This document shows positions 44,552 through 51,863 of a stretch of 52,326 bases of DNA, piece by piece. Source of the DNA: a virus. The stretch lies in IMG/VR virus record IMGVR_UViG_3300023112_000019, positions 1-52,326 of that record, one strand, 5' to 3'. Position 1 is the first letter of the stretch, and the number at the start of each line of letters is the position of its first letter. A program made the translations under genes and the position numbers. Below the pieces are notes generated by a model. The model made no database searches, was not told where the DNA came from, and saw only the letters and a list, made by a program, of their open reading frames with translations.

Positions 44552-45011
44552 GTGGGCCTCCGTTCTCAATAGACATATGAGAAATGTATTTATTAATTTT
44601 TTCGTGGTAAGCCAGAACTTCTTCAAACATTGCGTATGTTATTCTTCCTGATGATGCTCCAAATAGGTCCATCTCAGCTGAAGCTAAAGCTTCATTCTTT
44701 GTCAGTTCTGGATCATAGTTTAGGGCGATATGCCCTGCTCTCTTTCTCATGACTTTTTGTATTAAATCAAAGTCATCCATTAGTCCATCTAAACCTGTCT
44801 TTAAGTTCTGAACTCTTTCAGGTTTGCTGATCTCTTTCACTGAAGACTGAGAGACTACGGCACCTTGAGCCGTGTCCACTTGCGGTGGTGGCTCAAAGTT
44901 AAAATTGCCTGTAGCGTTTATCCTTGTGCTATCATCAGTCGGTAAAGACTTAGTTAGAAAAGGAAAAATTACACGAATCTTTACATCGAAGTTTTCAGTA
45001 ACTGCTGCCAT
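44535..45011 (-). CDS. Virion-region protein of unknown role, 158 residues
   Basis: ATG overlaps the preceding stop as TAATG. The protein starts with a beta strand segment (FDVKIRVIFPFL), then a helical stretch (VQNLKTGLDGLMDDFDLIQKV) and another helix near the end. It ends two bases before the codon overlap with the TTG-start gene, and carries that gene's SD in its last codons. No recognisable motif; part of the terminase-to-portal set. Confidence 0.45.
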   Translation of the reverse strand: MAAVTENFDVKIRVIFPFLTKSLPTDDSTRINATGNFNFEPPPQVDTAQGAVVSQSSVKEISKPERVQNLKTGLDGLMDDFDLIQKVMRKRAGHIALNYDPELTKNEALASAEMDLFGASSGRITYAMFEEVLAYHEKINKYISHMSIENGGPLDAVS

Positions 45012-45475
45012 TAACTACCTACCGCGTTTTCCTCTGCGTTCATATGCAAAGATACGTCACTGATAGTTTGGACTCTAGTTCCAGGTGAGATACCAACTTG
45101 AATCCAGAATGGTTTGTATGATGTGTCGGATGCATTCGTATCACCGATGTCATCAAATACAACTTCATTTCCTGACTCAACGGCCAGCCATTCACTCTCT
45201 GTAGGTTGTTCATCTTTTATAATAATCTTATAATTAACAAACGCTTCAGGGAAATTGATATCTCCTACTCTAACTTTTCTGGCAGGTGTAGTAGTCATTC
45301 TAATTACTGTGTAATACGAATTCGTATCATCATTTCTTAAGAATTGTTTTTTCTCTACTACTTGTCCATCAGTCCCGTTATGAGTAGTCTGAATAGGTCT
45401 TGTCTGTAGTCCGTTCTTAGATATTTCTAAAAACTCACTGTTGTCTTCATCAAATTCGTAAACAAATAAAGCCAT
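45011..45475 (-). CDS. Beta-rich virion-region protein, 154 residues
   Basis: ATG 45475 (AGGAG seven bases upstream) is chosen over an upstream in-frame codon at 45541, which would translate through a long GC-rich inverted repeat. The protein is beta-rich: MALFVYEFDED, YYTVIRMTTTPARKVRVGDI, AFVNYKIIIKDEQP, and a late FWIQVGISPGTRVQ strand. It resembles a small head or neck decoration domain in composition. It begins the gene set downstream of the terminase. Function unknown. Confidence 0.5.
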   Translation of the reverse strand: MALFVYEFDEDNSEFLEISKNGLQTRPIQTTHNGTDGQVVEKKQFLRNDDTNSYYTVIRMTTTPARKVRVGDINFPEAFVNYKIIIKDEQPTESEWLAVESGNEVVFDDIGDTNASDTSYKPFWIQVGISPGTRVQTISDVSLHMNAEENAVGS

Positions 45476-45498
45476 GTTCACTCCTGTTATATAATAAG

Positions 45499-45536
45499 TG
45501 GGGGCGCAGGAAAAGGGAGAGAAACCCACGCCCCCA
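45499..45536 (-). terminator. Long GC-rich inverted repeat downstream of terminase
   Basis: TGGGGGCG (45499-45506) pairs with CGCCCCCA (45529-45536), an 8-bp mostly GC stem with a 22-base loop; an alternative GTGGG/CCCAC pairing is also possible. In the minus direction it is followed by CTTATTATA, a weak T-run. It lies 16 bases after the terminase stop and before the next gene's SD. It may be a terminator or attenuator, or an mRNA-stability element. Confidence 0.5.
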
Positions 45537-45552
45537 GGCAACCGAAGTCACC

Positions 45553-47508
45553 TTAAAAACTTGTTCTTCTTGTCCTCATCCCACCTCTTTTCGCAAATTG
45601 CTTTCTAGCGTCTTTACGTCTCGGGACTTGGTAATCATCATTATTAAAATCTTCTGGACTATTCATAATCCTTCTTTGTGTTTTTCTACTATCGGTTGAG
45701 GCCGGAAGTGGTTGGACAATGGATAAACCGTATTCTGTCCTGACCTTTGGCCCCTGAGGGGAGAGGTTTTGATTCCTAGAAGTAGCCGCCGCGGTTCCGC
45801 CTAACGTTGACTGTTCTAAGCCTTCGCCTATTCTACCGCTAAAAGTTATGTCTGTCGAGTAAGTTCTGTTAGTAAATTCAGAAAGTTCCATCTGGAAAGC
45901 TAATAGCGCAAGAACCATTGCATCAAGATCATGATCGCCGTTTGTTGCTTCGTATACTGGAACTCCAGATGCGGTAACTTTACCAACCATGTATCCACCA
46001 AGTTGATCCATTAAAATGTCATCAAATTCAGAGATCTTGATCTGTTGTTGCTCAAAGCGTCTAACAGCATTCTCTATCATGTATGGCTTCATCATTTTCT
46101 TTATAGGTTCTCCTGATATAGGATCGAACACTTCTACTTTGGAAGATGAATTAATACCAACTATGTTTTTTAGCCTCTCATCAATTCTGGCGTGCTCGTG
46201 ATCTTCACGCAGTGCGCTTAATCCGAATTGCTTTATAACTTCTATTTGTGTGGCTCCATATCCTTCATCAACGTAGACGAAGTCTGGCTGCCATAATCTG
46301 TTTAATTTAATTAGTTCTTGAATTGCCGCAGTCTGTGTCCATCCTGCTTTCTGAACAGTTTGTTTATCTACGATTCTAAAGATACTATGCTTTGGATCCC
46401 ATCCGACAACACACAACTTAGTTCCGTTCTCAACATCATTCCAGTCAATACCGATTGAGTATGTCCAACCGCTCTGAGGAATCATCTCTTGATATTTATA
46501 TTCTTCTTTGGCCGCATGCACATATTTGTGCTGGAATACACCTGTTGCAGCCTCACCGAACTCAGCAAGGATCTCATGTTGCCAACCTGTCTCTGTTTTA
46601 TAAAACTGACGTAGTTCCGCTTCCATCTTTGGACCCCATGCGGGATTCGCAGTAGATGCGTAGTAGAACTCTTTGAAACTCATGTTCTCTTGGCAGAAAC
46701 TGTAGAAGTATTCTCTACGACCTGAAGGAGTAGAAGATGCAAGGATTCGCACTTCACTATGCTCCATCATTAGGGCTACAACTGATTCAATATCTTCTGA
46801 TGAAAGGTAATCCATTTCGTCTAGAATAATAAAGTCAGCTTTCTGTCCACGGACAGCTTCAGCACCTTTAGCACCTGAAGAGAAACCTACAACTTTCGCA
46901 CCATTATACAGTTCAAGTACATGGTGAGGCGTTGCAACATTTTTCTTTACTTCAGCTTTTAATTCTGGGTTTCTATCTAGTAGTTCGTTGATTCTATTGA
47001 AGATCAGCTTAACCTGAGATAGATATGGTGTAAGAACAAGGATAGTTGAGAATCCGTCGACATACATCTGCGCGTCTTCGTCCCATCTTTGAATCTTTGG
47101 TGAATTTGTAAAAAGGTAATGCAAGATAGCAATAACCATCGCTTCTGATTTACCAAGACGACGCCCGAGTCTAAGAACCTTTCTTTTACTGGAGCATCTT
47201 AATATTAGTGATTGATATTCTTGTTTAGACTTAGAAACTCTAGGTTTCCAGTTTAGATTTGTTTCAGCCCACTCAATTGGATCATAGAGTGTTTGAGCAA
47301 GTTTTACTTCATCTTCTTCCCAGCCTTTTGTGACTATGTCTTGATTTGGTATAAACTTATTGTCTCCAGGTATGCCTTTACAATCAATGATGAACTCATT
47401 CTTCTTATGTGTTGGTTTCCCTGTTATTTCTGAAATTGGACCATCTTTAAGTGCAAGTCTTGTATCCTTGCAGTTCGTGCAATAGTCGTGTAGAACTTCA
47501 CATCCCAC
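45553..47508 (-). CDS. Terminase large subunit (packaging ATPase/nuclease)
   Basis: This 651-residue DNA packaging motor starts at GTG 47508, with SD AGGGAGA. Motor domain: Walker A-like GRRLGKSE (115-122), Walker B FIILDE (226-231) and the coupling motif SSTPSG (258-263). RNase-H-like nuclease: IGIDW (D355), VDEGYG (D414), and GDHDLDA (D525, D527, D529). The N-terminus has C3, C10, C13 and C43, which could bind a metal and is unusual. The C-terminal 90 residues are loose, basic and Arg-rich. It translocates genomic DNA into the prohead through the portal and cuts it. This is the anchor for identifying the region. Confidence 0.95.
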   Translation of the reverse strand: MGCEVLHDYCTNCKDTRLALKDGPISEITGKPTHKKNEFIIDCKGIPGDNKFIPNQDIVTKGWEEDEVKLAQTLYDPIEWAETNLNWKPRVSKSKQEYQSLILRCSSKRKVLRLGRRLGKSEAMVIAILHYLFTNSPKIQRWDEDAQMYVDGFSTILVLTPYLSQVKLIFNRINELLDRNPELKAEVKKNVATPHHVLELYNGAKVVGFSSGAKGAEAVRGQKADFIILDEMDYLSSEDIESVVALMMEHSEVRILASSTPSGRREYFYSFCQENMSFKEFYYASTANPAWGPKMEAELRQFYKTETGWQHEILAEFGEAATGVFQHKYVHAAKEEYKYQEMIPQSGWTYSIGIDWNDVENGTKLCVVGWDPKHSIFRIVDKQTVQKAGWTQTAAIQELIKLNRLWQPDFVYVDEGYGATQIEVIKQFGLSALREDHEHARIDERLKNIVGINSSSKVEVFDPISGEPIKKMMKPYMIENAVRRFEQQQIKISEFDDILMDQLGGYMVGKVTASGVPVYEATNGDHDLDAMVLALLAFQMELSEFTNRTYSTDITFSGRIGEGLEQSTLGGTAAATSRNQNLSPQGPKVRTEYGLSIVQPLPASTDSRKTQRRIMNSPEDFNNDDYQVPRRKDARKQFAKRGGMRTRRTSF

Positions 47509-47529
47509 TATACTCTCCCTTAGAATATT

Positions 47530-48045
47530 TTAGTAGGCTCCTGGCTGCCAGATCTGTTTTTTCATCATAGTTTCGGTTAATCTTACTGCAGATTGTTGTT
47601 TAGCTTTGGCTGTATCGTATTGTAGCTTTTGAGCTAGTGTTGCATTTCTGTGAGTAACGTTTAGTCCTTGGTTTGAGCTTAGTGTAGAATAACCGAGCCC
47701 TGCTCCTGCCATTCCTCCTATTGCTCTACTTCCGCTACCCATTCTATTCAGTCTCATTTGAAACTGACCTACAGCATCTCCGATCTTGCCTTTACGGTTC
47801 TGAGACATTCCTGAAGCTCCCAGTCTTGATAAGCCTTTGTTTATTAACTTATCTCCTCCGACTCTTGCTCCTGATATTGCACCTGCGCCAAGTCGTCCTC
47901 CGACACCCATGGCTGCACCTTTCGCTGCTCCACCCAGTATGTCCCCACCTGAATAAGCTGCTCCTGCCCCACCTGCTATTGCGCCTGCTGCTCCATAGGC
48001 TGCAGTTGATGTGGCTAGATTTCTTATTGCATTCATTCTACTCAT
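47530..48045 (-). CDS. Gly/Ala-rich small protein, 171 residues
   Basis: It has an Ala/Gly zipper in residues 15-65 (AAYGAAGAIAGGAGAAYSGG; GGRLGAGAISGARVGG) and basic residues elsewhere, with a Gln-rich helix at the end (KLQYDTAKAKQQSAVRLTETM). It is one of five related-looking small genes upstream of the terminase; its ATG overlaps the HNH stop as ATGA. GxxxG-rich helices can insert in membranes. It could be an internal or ejected virion protein. No family is recognised; the gene position is well fixed. Confidence 0.5.
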   Translation of the reverse strand: MSRMNAIRNLATSTAAYGAAGAIAGGAGAAYSGGDILGGAAKGAAMGVGGRLGAGAISGARVGGDKLINKGLSRLGASGMSQNRKGKIGDAVGQFQMRLNRMGSGSRAIGGMAGAGLGYSTLSSNQGLNVTHRNATLAQKLQYDTAKAKQQSAVRLTETMMKKQIWQPGAY

Positions 48046-48398
48046 TTCAGTCTCCTAGTTCTTCTCTTTCTACGTAGTGTTGGTCTCGGTTTATTCTCTC
48101 TTGCGAGCTTCATAAACTTTCTGACGTATCTCTTGTGCCCTTCGTCTTCTTGATGAATGCTCTTGTGGCATTTACCGCAAAGGGTTATTCCGTTAGTAGA
48201 CAAGAACGTTAGTTCTGGAAATACGGACTTTAGTTTAATATGGTGGGCCTCAATGTACCCGCCAACTTTTTCACATAGCTGGCACTTAAATCTATCTCTT
48301 TTGAAAACTCTGGTACGCCAATCTCTATATTTCTTTGTTCTGTAAATCGTACCTTTCTTTATTTGTTTTCTTATTTTCTCTTTTGAGTCTTTTTTCAT
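48042..48398 (-). CDS. HNH endonuclease, 118 residues
   Basis: This compact HNH nuclease has a first Cys pair (CQLCEK, residues about 39-44), EAHHIKLK with the HH core, then NGITLCGKCHKSIH closing the zinc-supported beta-beta-alpha metal fold. The rest is highly basic, with a C-terminal tail RRKRRTRRL. HNH genes often lie beside terminases and can cut DNA for packaging or act as mobile elements. Overlaps of 4 and 1 nt with its neighbours mean that, if mobile, it has been tightly integrated. Confidence 0.8.
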   Translation of the reverse strand: MKKDSKEKIRKQIKKGTIYRTKKYRDWRTRVFKRDRFKCQLCEKVGGYIEAHHIKLKSVFPELTFLSTNGITLCGKCHKSIHQEDEGHKRYVRKFMKLARENKPRPTLRRKRRTRRLK

Positions 48399-49030
48399 TA
48401 GTTATGCATGTACTGCGCTTCAGATCCTAGCATACTATGTCCGGGACTTCCGGCTCCTCTGCTTTGACCTATCAGGTTCATGCCCTGCTGTTGTGAACGC
48501 ATTGTTCTTTGATTTTGTGTTATTGGAGTTGCCCCCAGCCCCAAACTCTTTCTGTAAGATTTTCCGGCGTTATCCATCATGTTTCCTACTATAGCTCCTG
48601 GATTAGTTCCTGTCATATGCATTGCGACAGATCCTATAAGTGCTGCGGCCATTCCATATGGTCCAGCTCTTCCAACAGTTCCAAAGAGCGCCATGTCAAA
48701 AGCTGCATCAGCACCTATCTTCATGGTTTCTTGAGCCATGTGGCTTCCAAAACTATTCTTAGTAGAGTCATGAGACATTGCAGCGAAAGGTAAACCAAGC
48801 AGTGCATATCCACCAGGGATCGTCATTGCTGCTTTACCAAACATTCCAGCGGCTTTTCCACTTGCTCTTGCGGCCATGCCTGCAGCATTGCTTCCAACCA
48901 TAGCCTTGTTTAACTGCCATGCATTATTCATTGCTGCTGTACCGCCTATGGCAGCACCTCTGCCAGCTGCGACAGCGCCTCTGCCTGTTGCTCGTAGCAT
49001 TCTTCTACTAATTCCTGGTCTATCAGCCAT
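48398..49030 (-). CDS. Gly/Ala/Met-rich small virion-type protein, 210 residues
   Basis: Its basic N-terminus has RRMLRATGRGAVAAGRGAAI. Hydrophobic Gly/Ala segments occur at about 65-85 (AAMTIPGGYALLGLPFAAM) and 118-145 (VGRAGPYGMAAALIGSVAMH), and a polar Gln/Ser C-terminus. Two membrane-like segments with GxxxG motifs fit a pore or ejected internal protein. Start overlaps the upstream HNH stop as TAATG. Unknown family. Confidence 0.5.
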   Translation of the reverse strand: MADRPGISRRMLRATGRGAVAAGRGAAIGGTAAMNNAWQLNKAMVGSNAAGMAARASGKAAGMFGKAAMTIPGGYALLGLPFAAMSHDSTKNSFGSHMAQETMKIGADAAFDMALFGTVGRAGPYGMAAALIGSVAMHMTGTNPGAIVGNMMDNAGKSYRKSLGLGATPITQNQRTMRSQQQGMNLIGQSRGAGSPGHSMLGSEAQYMHN

Positions 49031-49620
49031 TAATCACCCCAGCCTAGTTTATTGTAATTATCGCCATATTTTCTATATCGACTCATCATCGTCCTGTATT
49101 TTATTCCTAGCATCTCTGCTCCTCTCTTTATGCAAACTTCGAATCCATCTGATAAAGTAATGAACTTCTTTGGTATTCTTTCTTGGATTAGCTCAGAAAG
49201 AACTAATCCATGCCTTCTATACCTATCTTTTATCGTTCCTCTTGGAATTCCCGTTATGTCAGCTAATTCAGCCAAGGTAACAATTCTATTCTGATATCGA
49301 ATAGTTATGTTATTTCTCTTATTTCGACATTGTTGCCGAGGTGTTGCCCATCTGCAATTTCTTGGCTCATAATTTCCTGATGTTTCGGTCCGGTCTAGCG
49401 TCTTTGAGTCATCATAACCATTCTCTATCGCCCATTTTTTAAATGAAAGATAAGATGTATCCCATTCCTCGCAAATGCTTATTCCCTTCGCTCCATAGCT
49501 TAAGAAATCTTTATGCTTATCACTATTGCATCTTCTTCTTGCTCCAACCCAAATATTATAAATTCTATGATACTTTGATTTTGGATTGGTATCACCATCA
49601 CTACTTCTTTTATTTGCCAT
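49030..49620 (-). CDS. HNH homing endonuclease with C-terminal HTH, 196 residues
   Basis: The first 100 residues match the free-standing HNH family: YNIWVGARRRC, YGAKGISICEEW, FKKWAIENGY, LDRTETSGNYEPRNCRWAT and QQCRNKRNN, containing the His/Asn-type active-site fold (ER/DR..GNY..NC.W). Residues about 112-140 (TLAELADITGIPRGTIKDRY) and a second similar unit near the end are NUMOD-like helix-turn-helix DNA-recognition motifs. It has its own sigma70-like promoter upstream. This kind of gene moves by cutting intron-less or gene-lacking alleles. It lies between Gly-rich genes, which it separates. Confidence 0.85.
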   Translation of the reverse strand: MANKRSSDGDTNPKSKYHRIYNIWVGARRRCNSDKHKDFLSYGAKGISICEEWDTSYLSFKKWAIENGYDDSKTLDRTETSGNYEPRNCRWATPRQQCRNKRNNITIRYQNRIVTLAELADITGIPRGTIKDRYRRHGLVLSELIQERIPKKFITLSDGFEVCIKRGAEMLGIKYRTMMSRYRKYGDNYNKLGWGD

Positions 49621-49656
49621 TATTTTTCCTTTTATTAATCCTCTAATCTTAAGGAA

Positions 49657-49685
49657 ATACTACCACAAGGCTTTAAAGTAGTCAA
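49657..49685 (-). promoter_or_regulatory. Sigma70-like promoter of HNH homing gene
   Basis: On the minus strand TTGACT (49680-49685), 17-base spacer, TAGTAT (49657-49662). Both boxes are close to consensus. The predicted start near 49650 precedes the ATG at 49620 by about 30 bases with SD AAGGAAAA. It is the only close gap in this cluster, so the mobile gene seems to carry its own promoter. Confidence 0.6.
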
Positions 49686-49717
49686 CCCCCTTATTCTAAA
49701 GGGAAAAAATTAATCCA

Positions 49718-50002
49718 TCAATCTCCGAAACCTAATCCCCACGGATTTAAAAAGTCTGCGGCTGCACCAACTGTTGCGCCTGCTGCACCGATAGATCCGG
49801 CAGCTTGCCACTTATTCATGGCCGCACCTCTTCTCATTCCTCTGTCCAGAAGCTTTCCGTAGTCTGCTTTGTTTCTGACTCCGGCTAGTCCTCCAAATTG
49901 TTTCATTTGAGACTTAGCACCAGACATAAGTCCTTTCATTGGGGCACTGTTCCATCCTGCAGATAGTGTACTTTTGATTGTGTTAAATGCTTTGTTCATC
50001 AT
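49718..50002 (-). CDS. Gly-rich small protein, paralogue of neighbour, 94 residues
   Basis: It starts MMNKAFNTIKSTLSAGW, nearly identical to the next gene's MNKAFNAIKSTLGNGM, showing duplication. It then has a basic, Met/Gly-rich middle and a Gly/Ala zipper (AAGSIGAAGATVGAAADFL) near the C-terminus. SD GGAGG eight bases before the first ATG. It is presumably a virion internal or accessory protein. No family recognised. Confidence 0.55.
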   Translation of the reverse strand: MMNKAFNTIKSTLSAGWNSAPMKGLMSGAKSQMKQFGGLAGVRNKADYGKLLDRGMRRGAAMNKWQAAGSIGAAGATVGAAADFLNPWGLGFGD

Positions 50003-50014
50003 ATCAATAACCTC

Positions 50015-50377
50015 CTAATAGAGCCCCCAAGTTGCTGTTGCTAATCCAGTACCACCTATTGTGGCCGCTGTAATACCAGCATCTCTCATCCCGTTTCTTT
50101 TCATAAATGTGTTATAAAAGTCCTCACTACCTTTGAGTCCAGCTTCTACTCCACCTTTAAGTCCGGTCTGAACTCCTCTCATTCCTGCTAGAGCTGAACC
50201 AGCTCCAAGTCTTTCTGCGGCAGTTCCTGCCCCCATCTTGTCAAAGAGTCCAAGCATAACATTAAGACCTTCTTGGCCTCCGGCTTTATATGCGCCTCTT
50301 CCCATGTCTACTCCCATGCCCATTGCTTTCATTCCATTTCCAAGCGTACTCTTGATAGCGTTAAATGCTTTGTTCAT
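50015..50377 (-). CDS. Gly-rich small protein, paralogue of neighbour, 120 residues
   Basis: It shares the MNKAF(N)xIKSTL start with the 94-residue gene, then a Gly/Met-rich amphipathic stretch (GNGMKAMGMGVDMGRGAYK) and a second Gly/Ala-rich half (GAGSALAGMRGVQTGLKGG), ending in GGTGLATATWGLY. Start codon immediately follows the upstream stop, with SD GGAGG. Same presumed role as neighbours. Confidence 0.55.
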   Translation of the reverse strand: MNKAFNAIKSTLGNGMKAMGMGVDMGRGAYKAGGQEGLNVMLGLFDKMGAGTAAERLGAGSALAGMRGVQTGLKGGVEAGLKGSEDFYNTFMKRNGMRDAGITAATIGGTGLATATWGLY

Positions 50378-51145
50378 CTAGTCCTCCGAGATATCTATAA
50401 CAGACATCTTATCTATTCTTGCTTTAAGATCTGCAGCAGCTGTACTTGGTGACACTCCGGTTCTTTCCTTCAATGCCGCCATCTGCTTATACTTCTCTTT
50501 CCGCGTTCCTACTAATGATTCTAACAGATTCCGCCTCCAACGCCAAGCACGCTCTATTTGATTGTATGCTGGGTGTTCTTGTAGCTGAACTATAGGCTCA
50601 TCATCACTGTTGAATCCTACAACGTTCTTTATAAATCCATCAGGATTTTCATCATCTGAGTTTCCTAACGTAATGAAAGCACGCATTTCCATAATGTGGG
50701 TCGCCGCTAGCATAGTCATAGTAGTTACCTCTGACATCAAGCCAGATGGAACTTCAAACTCATCTATATATCTTTTAGTGTATGTATCCATAAGCATTTC
50801 TTCCACGGGGCACGCTTTGCCGGTGGGAGCTTTACCAATCTTATGTAATGGACATTGTAATTTGAATGGGCACTTATCGCCGTAACAGTTAATAGGAATG
50901 CTGGATCTAAGGCCTGTACTAAGACGCCTCATGCCGTTTCTTAAGGAAACGAGCTCAGCCTCTGTTAACTCCAACCCTTCTGGAATATAGTTCTCTACAA
51001 CTGGTTCTAGGCCGCCTGAGTAGTACTTGTGTTCCACAAGTCCCTTGTAGTCTTGTACCATAGGTGCCAATTGATCTCTGATCTCTTGAATGTTCTCTTC
51101 AATAGATTCAACAGTCTTGTATTGGTCTTCTCTAATTTCTTGCAT
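50378..51145 (-). CDS. Cys-rich protein in small-terminase position, 255 residues
   Basis: Helical protein with a coiled-coil N-terminus (QEIREDQYKTVESIEENIQE) and a Cys cluster at about residues 86-113: C-x4-C-x5-C-x13-C within INCYGDKCPFKLQCPLH and PTGKACPVEE. Such a pattern could bind zinc or, with this spacing, an iron-sulfur cluster. Upstream of a terminase large subunit a DNA-recognition small subunit is expected; this gene is the only candidate. The C-terminal helices (MEMRAFITL; RAWRWRRNLLESLVG) would suit oligomerisation and DNA binding. The assignment is contextual. Confidence 0.4.
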   Translation of the reverse strand: MQEIREDQYKTVESIEENIQEIRDQLAPMVQDYKGLVEHKYYSGGLEPVVENYIPEGLELTEAELVSLRNGMRRLSTGLRSSIPINCYGDKCPFKLQCPLHKIGKAPTGKACPVEEMLMDTYTKRYIDEFEVPSGLMSEVTTMTMLAATHIMEMRAFITLGNSDDENPDGFIKNVVGFNSDDEPIVQLQEHPAYNQIERAWRWRRNLLESLVGTRKEKYKQMAALKERTGVSPSTAAADLKARIDKMSVIDISED

Positions 51146-51210
51146 TTATCTTCCCTTTTTCTGCCGAAATTTTTTGCGTGTTTTTTCAACGATTTAGACG
51201 CATCTTGTAA

Positions 51211-51552
51211 TTAAAGCCACTTAAGCGATAGTGGACCGCCTTGGCCTTTAGGTGCAGAACCTAAATCTCCGTGGATACGTTTTGCTACTTCATTCATTCT
51301 ATCTATGTGTTTTTCGGACATTCCTGCATTACGACCTTTACTAAAGATTCTATCCATCATTGCGCCTGCGGCGTCTGGTCTTGAGTGCATCATCTCTGCA
51401 GTCTTTCTTGCGAATGCTGATCCTTGTGCTGAATTGAATGGTGCTGTTCCCATTGTTCCCATTTTCTTTCCGTAAGGTGCTGATACCTTCATGAGAGATT
51501 CTATATGTCTTTGTATTCCATTAATCGCTTTGTTTGCATACATTAAGTTCAT
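51211..51552 (-). CDS. Small basic Gly/Met-rich protein, first gene of operon
   Basis: This 113-residue protein begins with MNLMYANKAINGIQRHIESL and contains many Met, Gly and basic residues (KKMGTMGTAPFNSAQGSAF; DAAGAMMDRIFSKGRNAG). Its end is polar and Gly-rich. It is the first gene after the leftward promoter at 51590-51618, so it is made first in the late set. Resembles the other small proteins of the cluster in composition only. Function unknown. Confidence 0.5.
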   Translation of the reverse strand: MNLMYANKAINGIQRHIESLMKVSAPYGKKMGTMGTAPFNSAQGSAFARKTAEMMHSRPDAAGAMMDRIFSKGRNAGMSEKHIDRMNEVAKRIHGDLGSAPKGQGGPLSLKWL

Positions 51553-51589
51553 AAAGATCCCATAGAAAAGAAAAGGTTAGTAATGGCTA

Positions 51590-51618
51590 ATAGTAGCATA
51601 TCAGGTGGTTAGGGTCAA
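51590..51618 (-). promoter_or_regulatory. Leftward sigma70-like promoter of the structural operon
   Basis: On the minus strand TTGACC (51613-51618), 17-base spacer ending TGC, TACTAT (51590-51595). The TGn just before the -10 is an extended -10 element, making this a strong candidate. Predicted start near 51583 precedes the ATG at 51552 by about 30 bases. It can drive everything leftward to position 1, with internal terminators and promoters modulating levels. Confidence 0.65.
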
Positions 51619-51664
51619 TCACTTCCGGCCGAGGTCTCTTTTAGGTTGTTTTTATATAAAGGAA

Positions 51665-51682
51665 AAGAACTTGTAAGTTCTT
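51665..51682. repeat. 18-bp dyad, operator-like
   Basis: AAGAACTT, GT, AAGTTCTT: 8-bp arms with a 2-base centre. No T-run follows in either direction, so it is more like a protein-binding operator than a terminator. It lies about 50 bases upstream of the leftward -35 box. Confidence 0.6.
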
Positions 51683-51772
51683 CCTTAAGTCTTATTGGTC
51701 TATAGGTATATAAGGTAGTGGGTAATAGGGGGTAGGGATACCTGTATAGAAATAATAGGACGTTGGTTGTAT

Positions 51773-51792
51773 GTGGGGAATCCCCACTTTTT
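51773..51792 (+). terminator. Rightward rho-independent terminator-like hairpin
   Basis: GTGGGG, AAT, CCCCAC (51773-51787) followed by TTTTT (51788-51792). It faces rightward, where no upstream gene is seen within the region, so it would end a short rightward transcript or guard against read-through. Confidence 0.65.
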
Positions 51793-51816
51793 ACGGGGTA
51801 ACAAATACGAGGAACG

Positions 51817-51830
51817 GCTAACATGTTAGC
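51817..51830. repeat. Perfect 14-bp palindrome
   Basis: GCTAACATGTTAGC reads identically on both strands. Typical size for a homodimeric repressor operator. It overlaps the first of two direct repeats. Confidence 0.7.
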
Positions 51831-51836
51831 AATTAG
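51823..51836. repeat. 14-base direct repeat, copy 1
   Basis: ATGTTAGCAATTAG, repeated with one mismatch (ATGTTGGCAATTAG) at 51864-51877, centre-to-centre 41 bases, nearly four helical turns. Confidence 0.65.
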
Positions 51837-51863
51837 GTCCAATAATAGGCTTTAAATGTATAT

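Noticed and set aside
44552-44626. Upstream N-terminal extension of the Pro/Ala-linker protein
   Set aside because: It would overlap the neighbouring gene by 92 bases without an SD, whereas TTG 44551 has GGAGG at good distance.
49680-49705. Terminator formed by CCCTT/AAGGG before the HNH gene
   Set aside because: Five-base stem with no T-run in the transcribed direction; it overlaps the -35 region.
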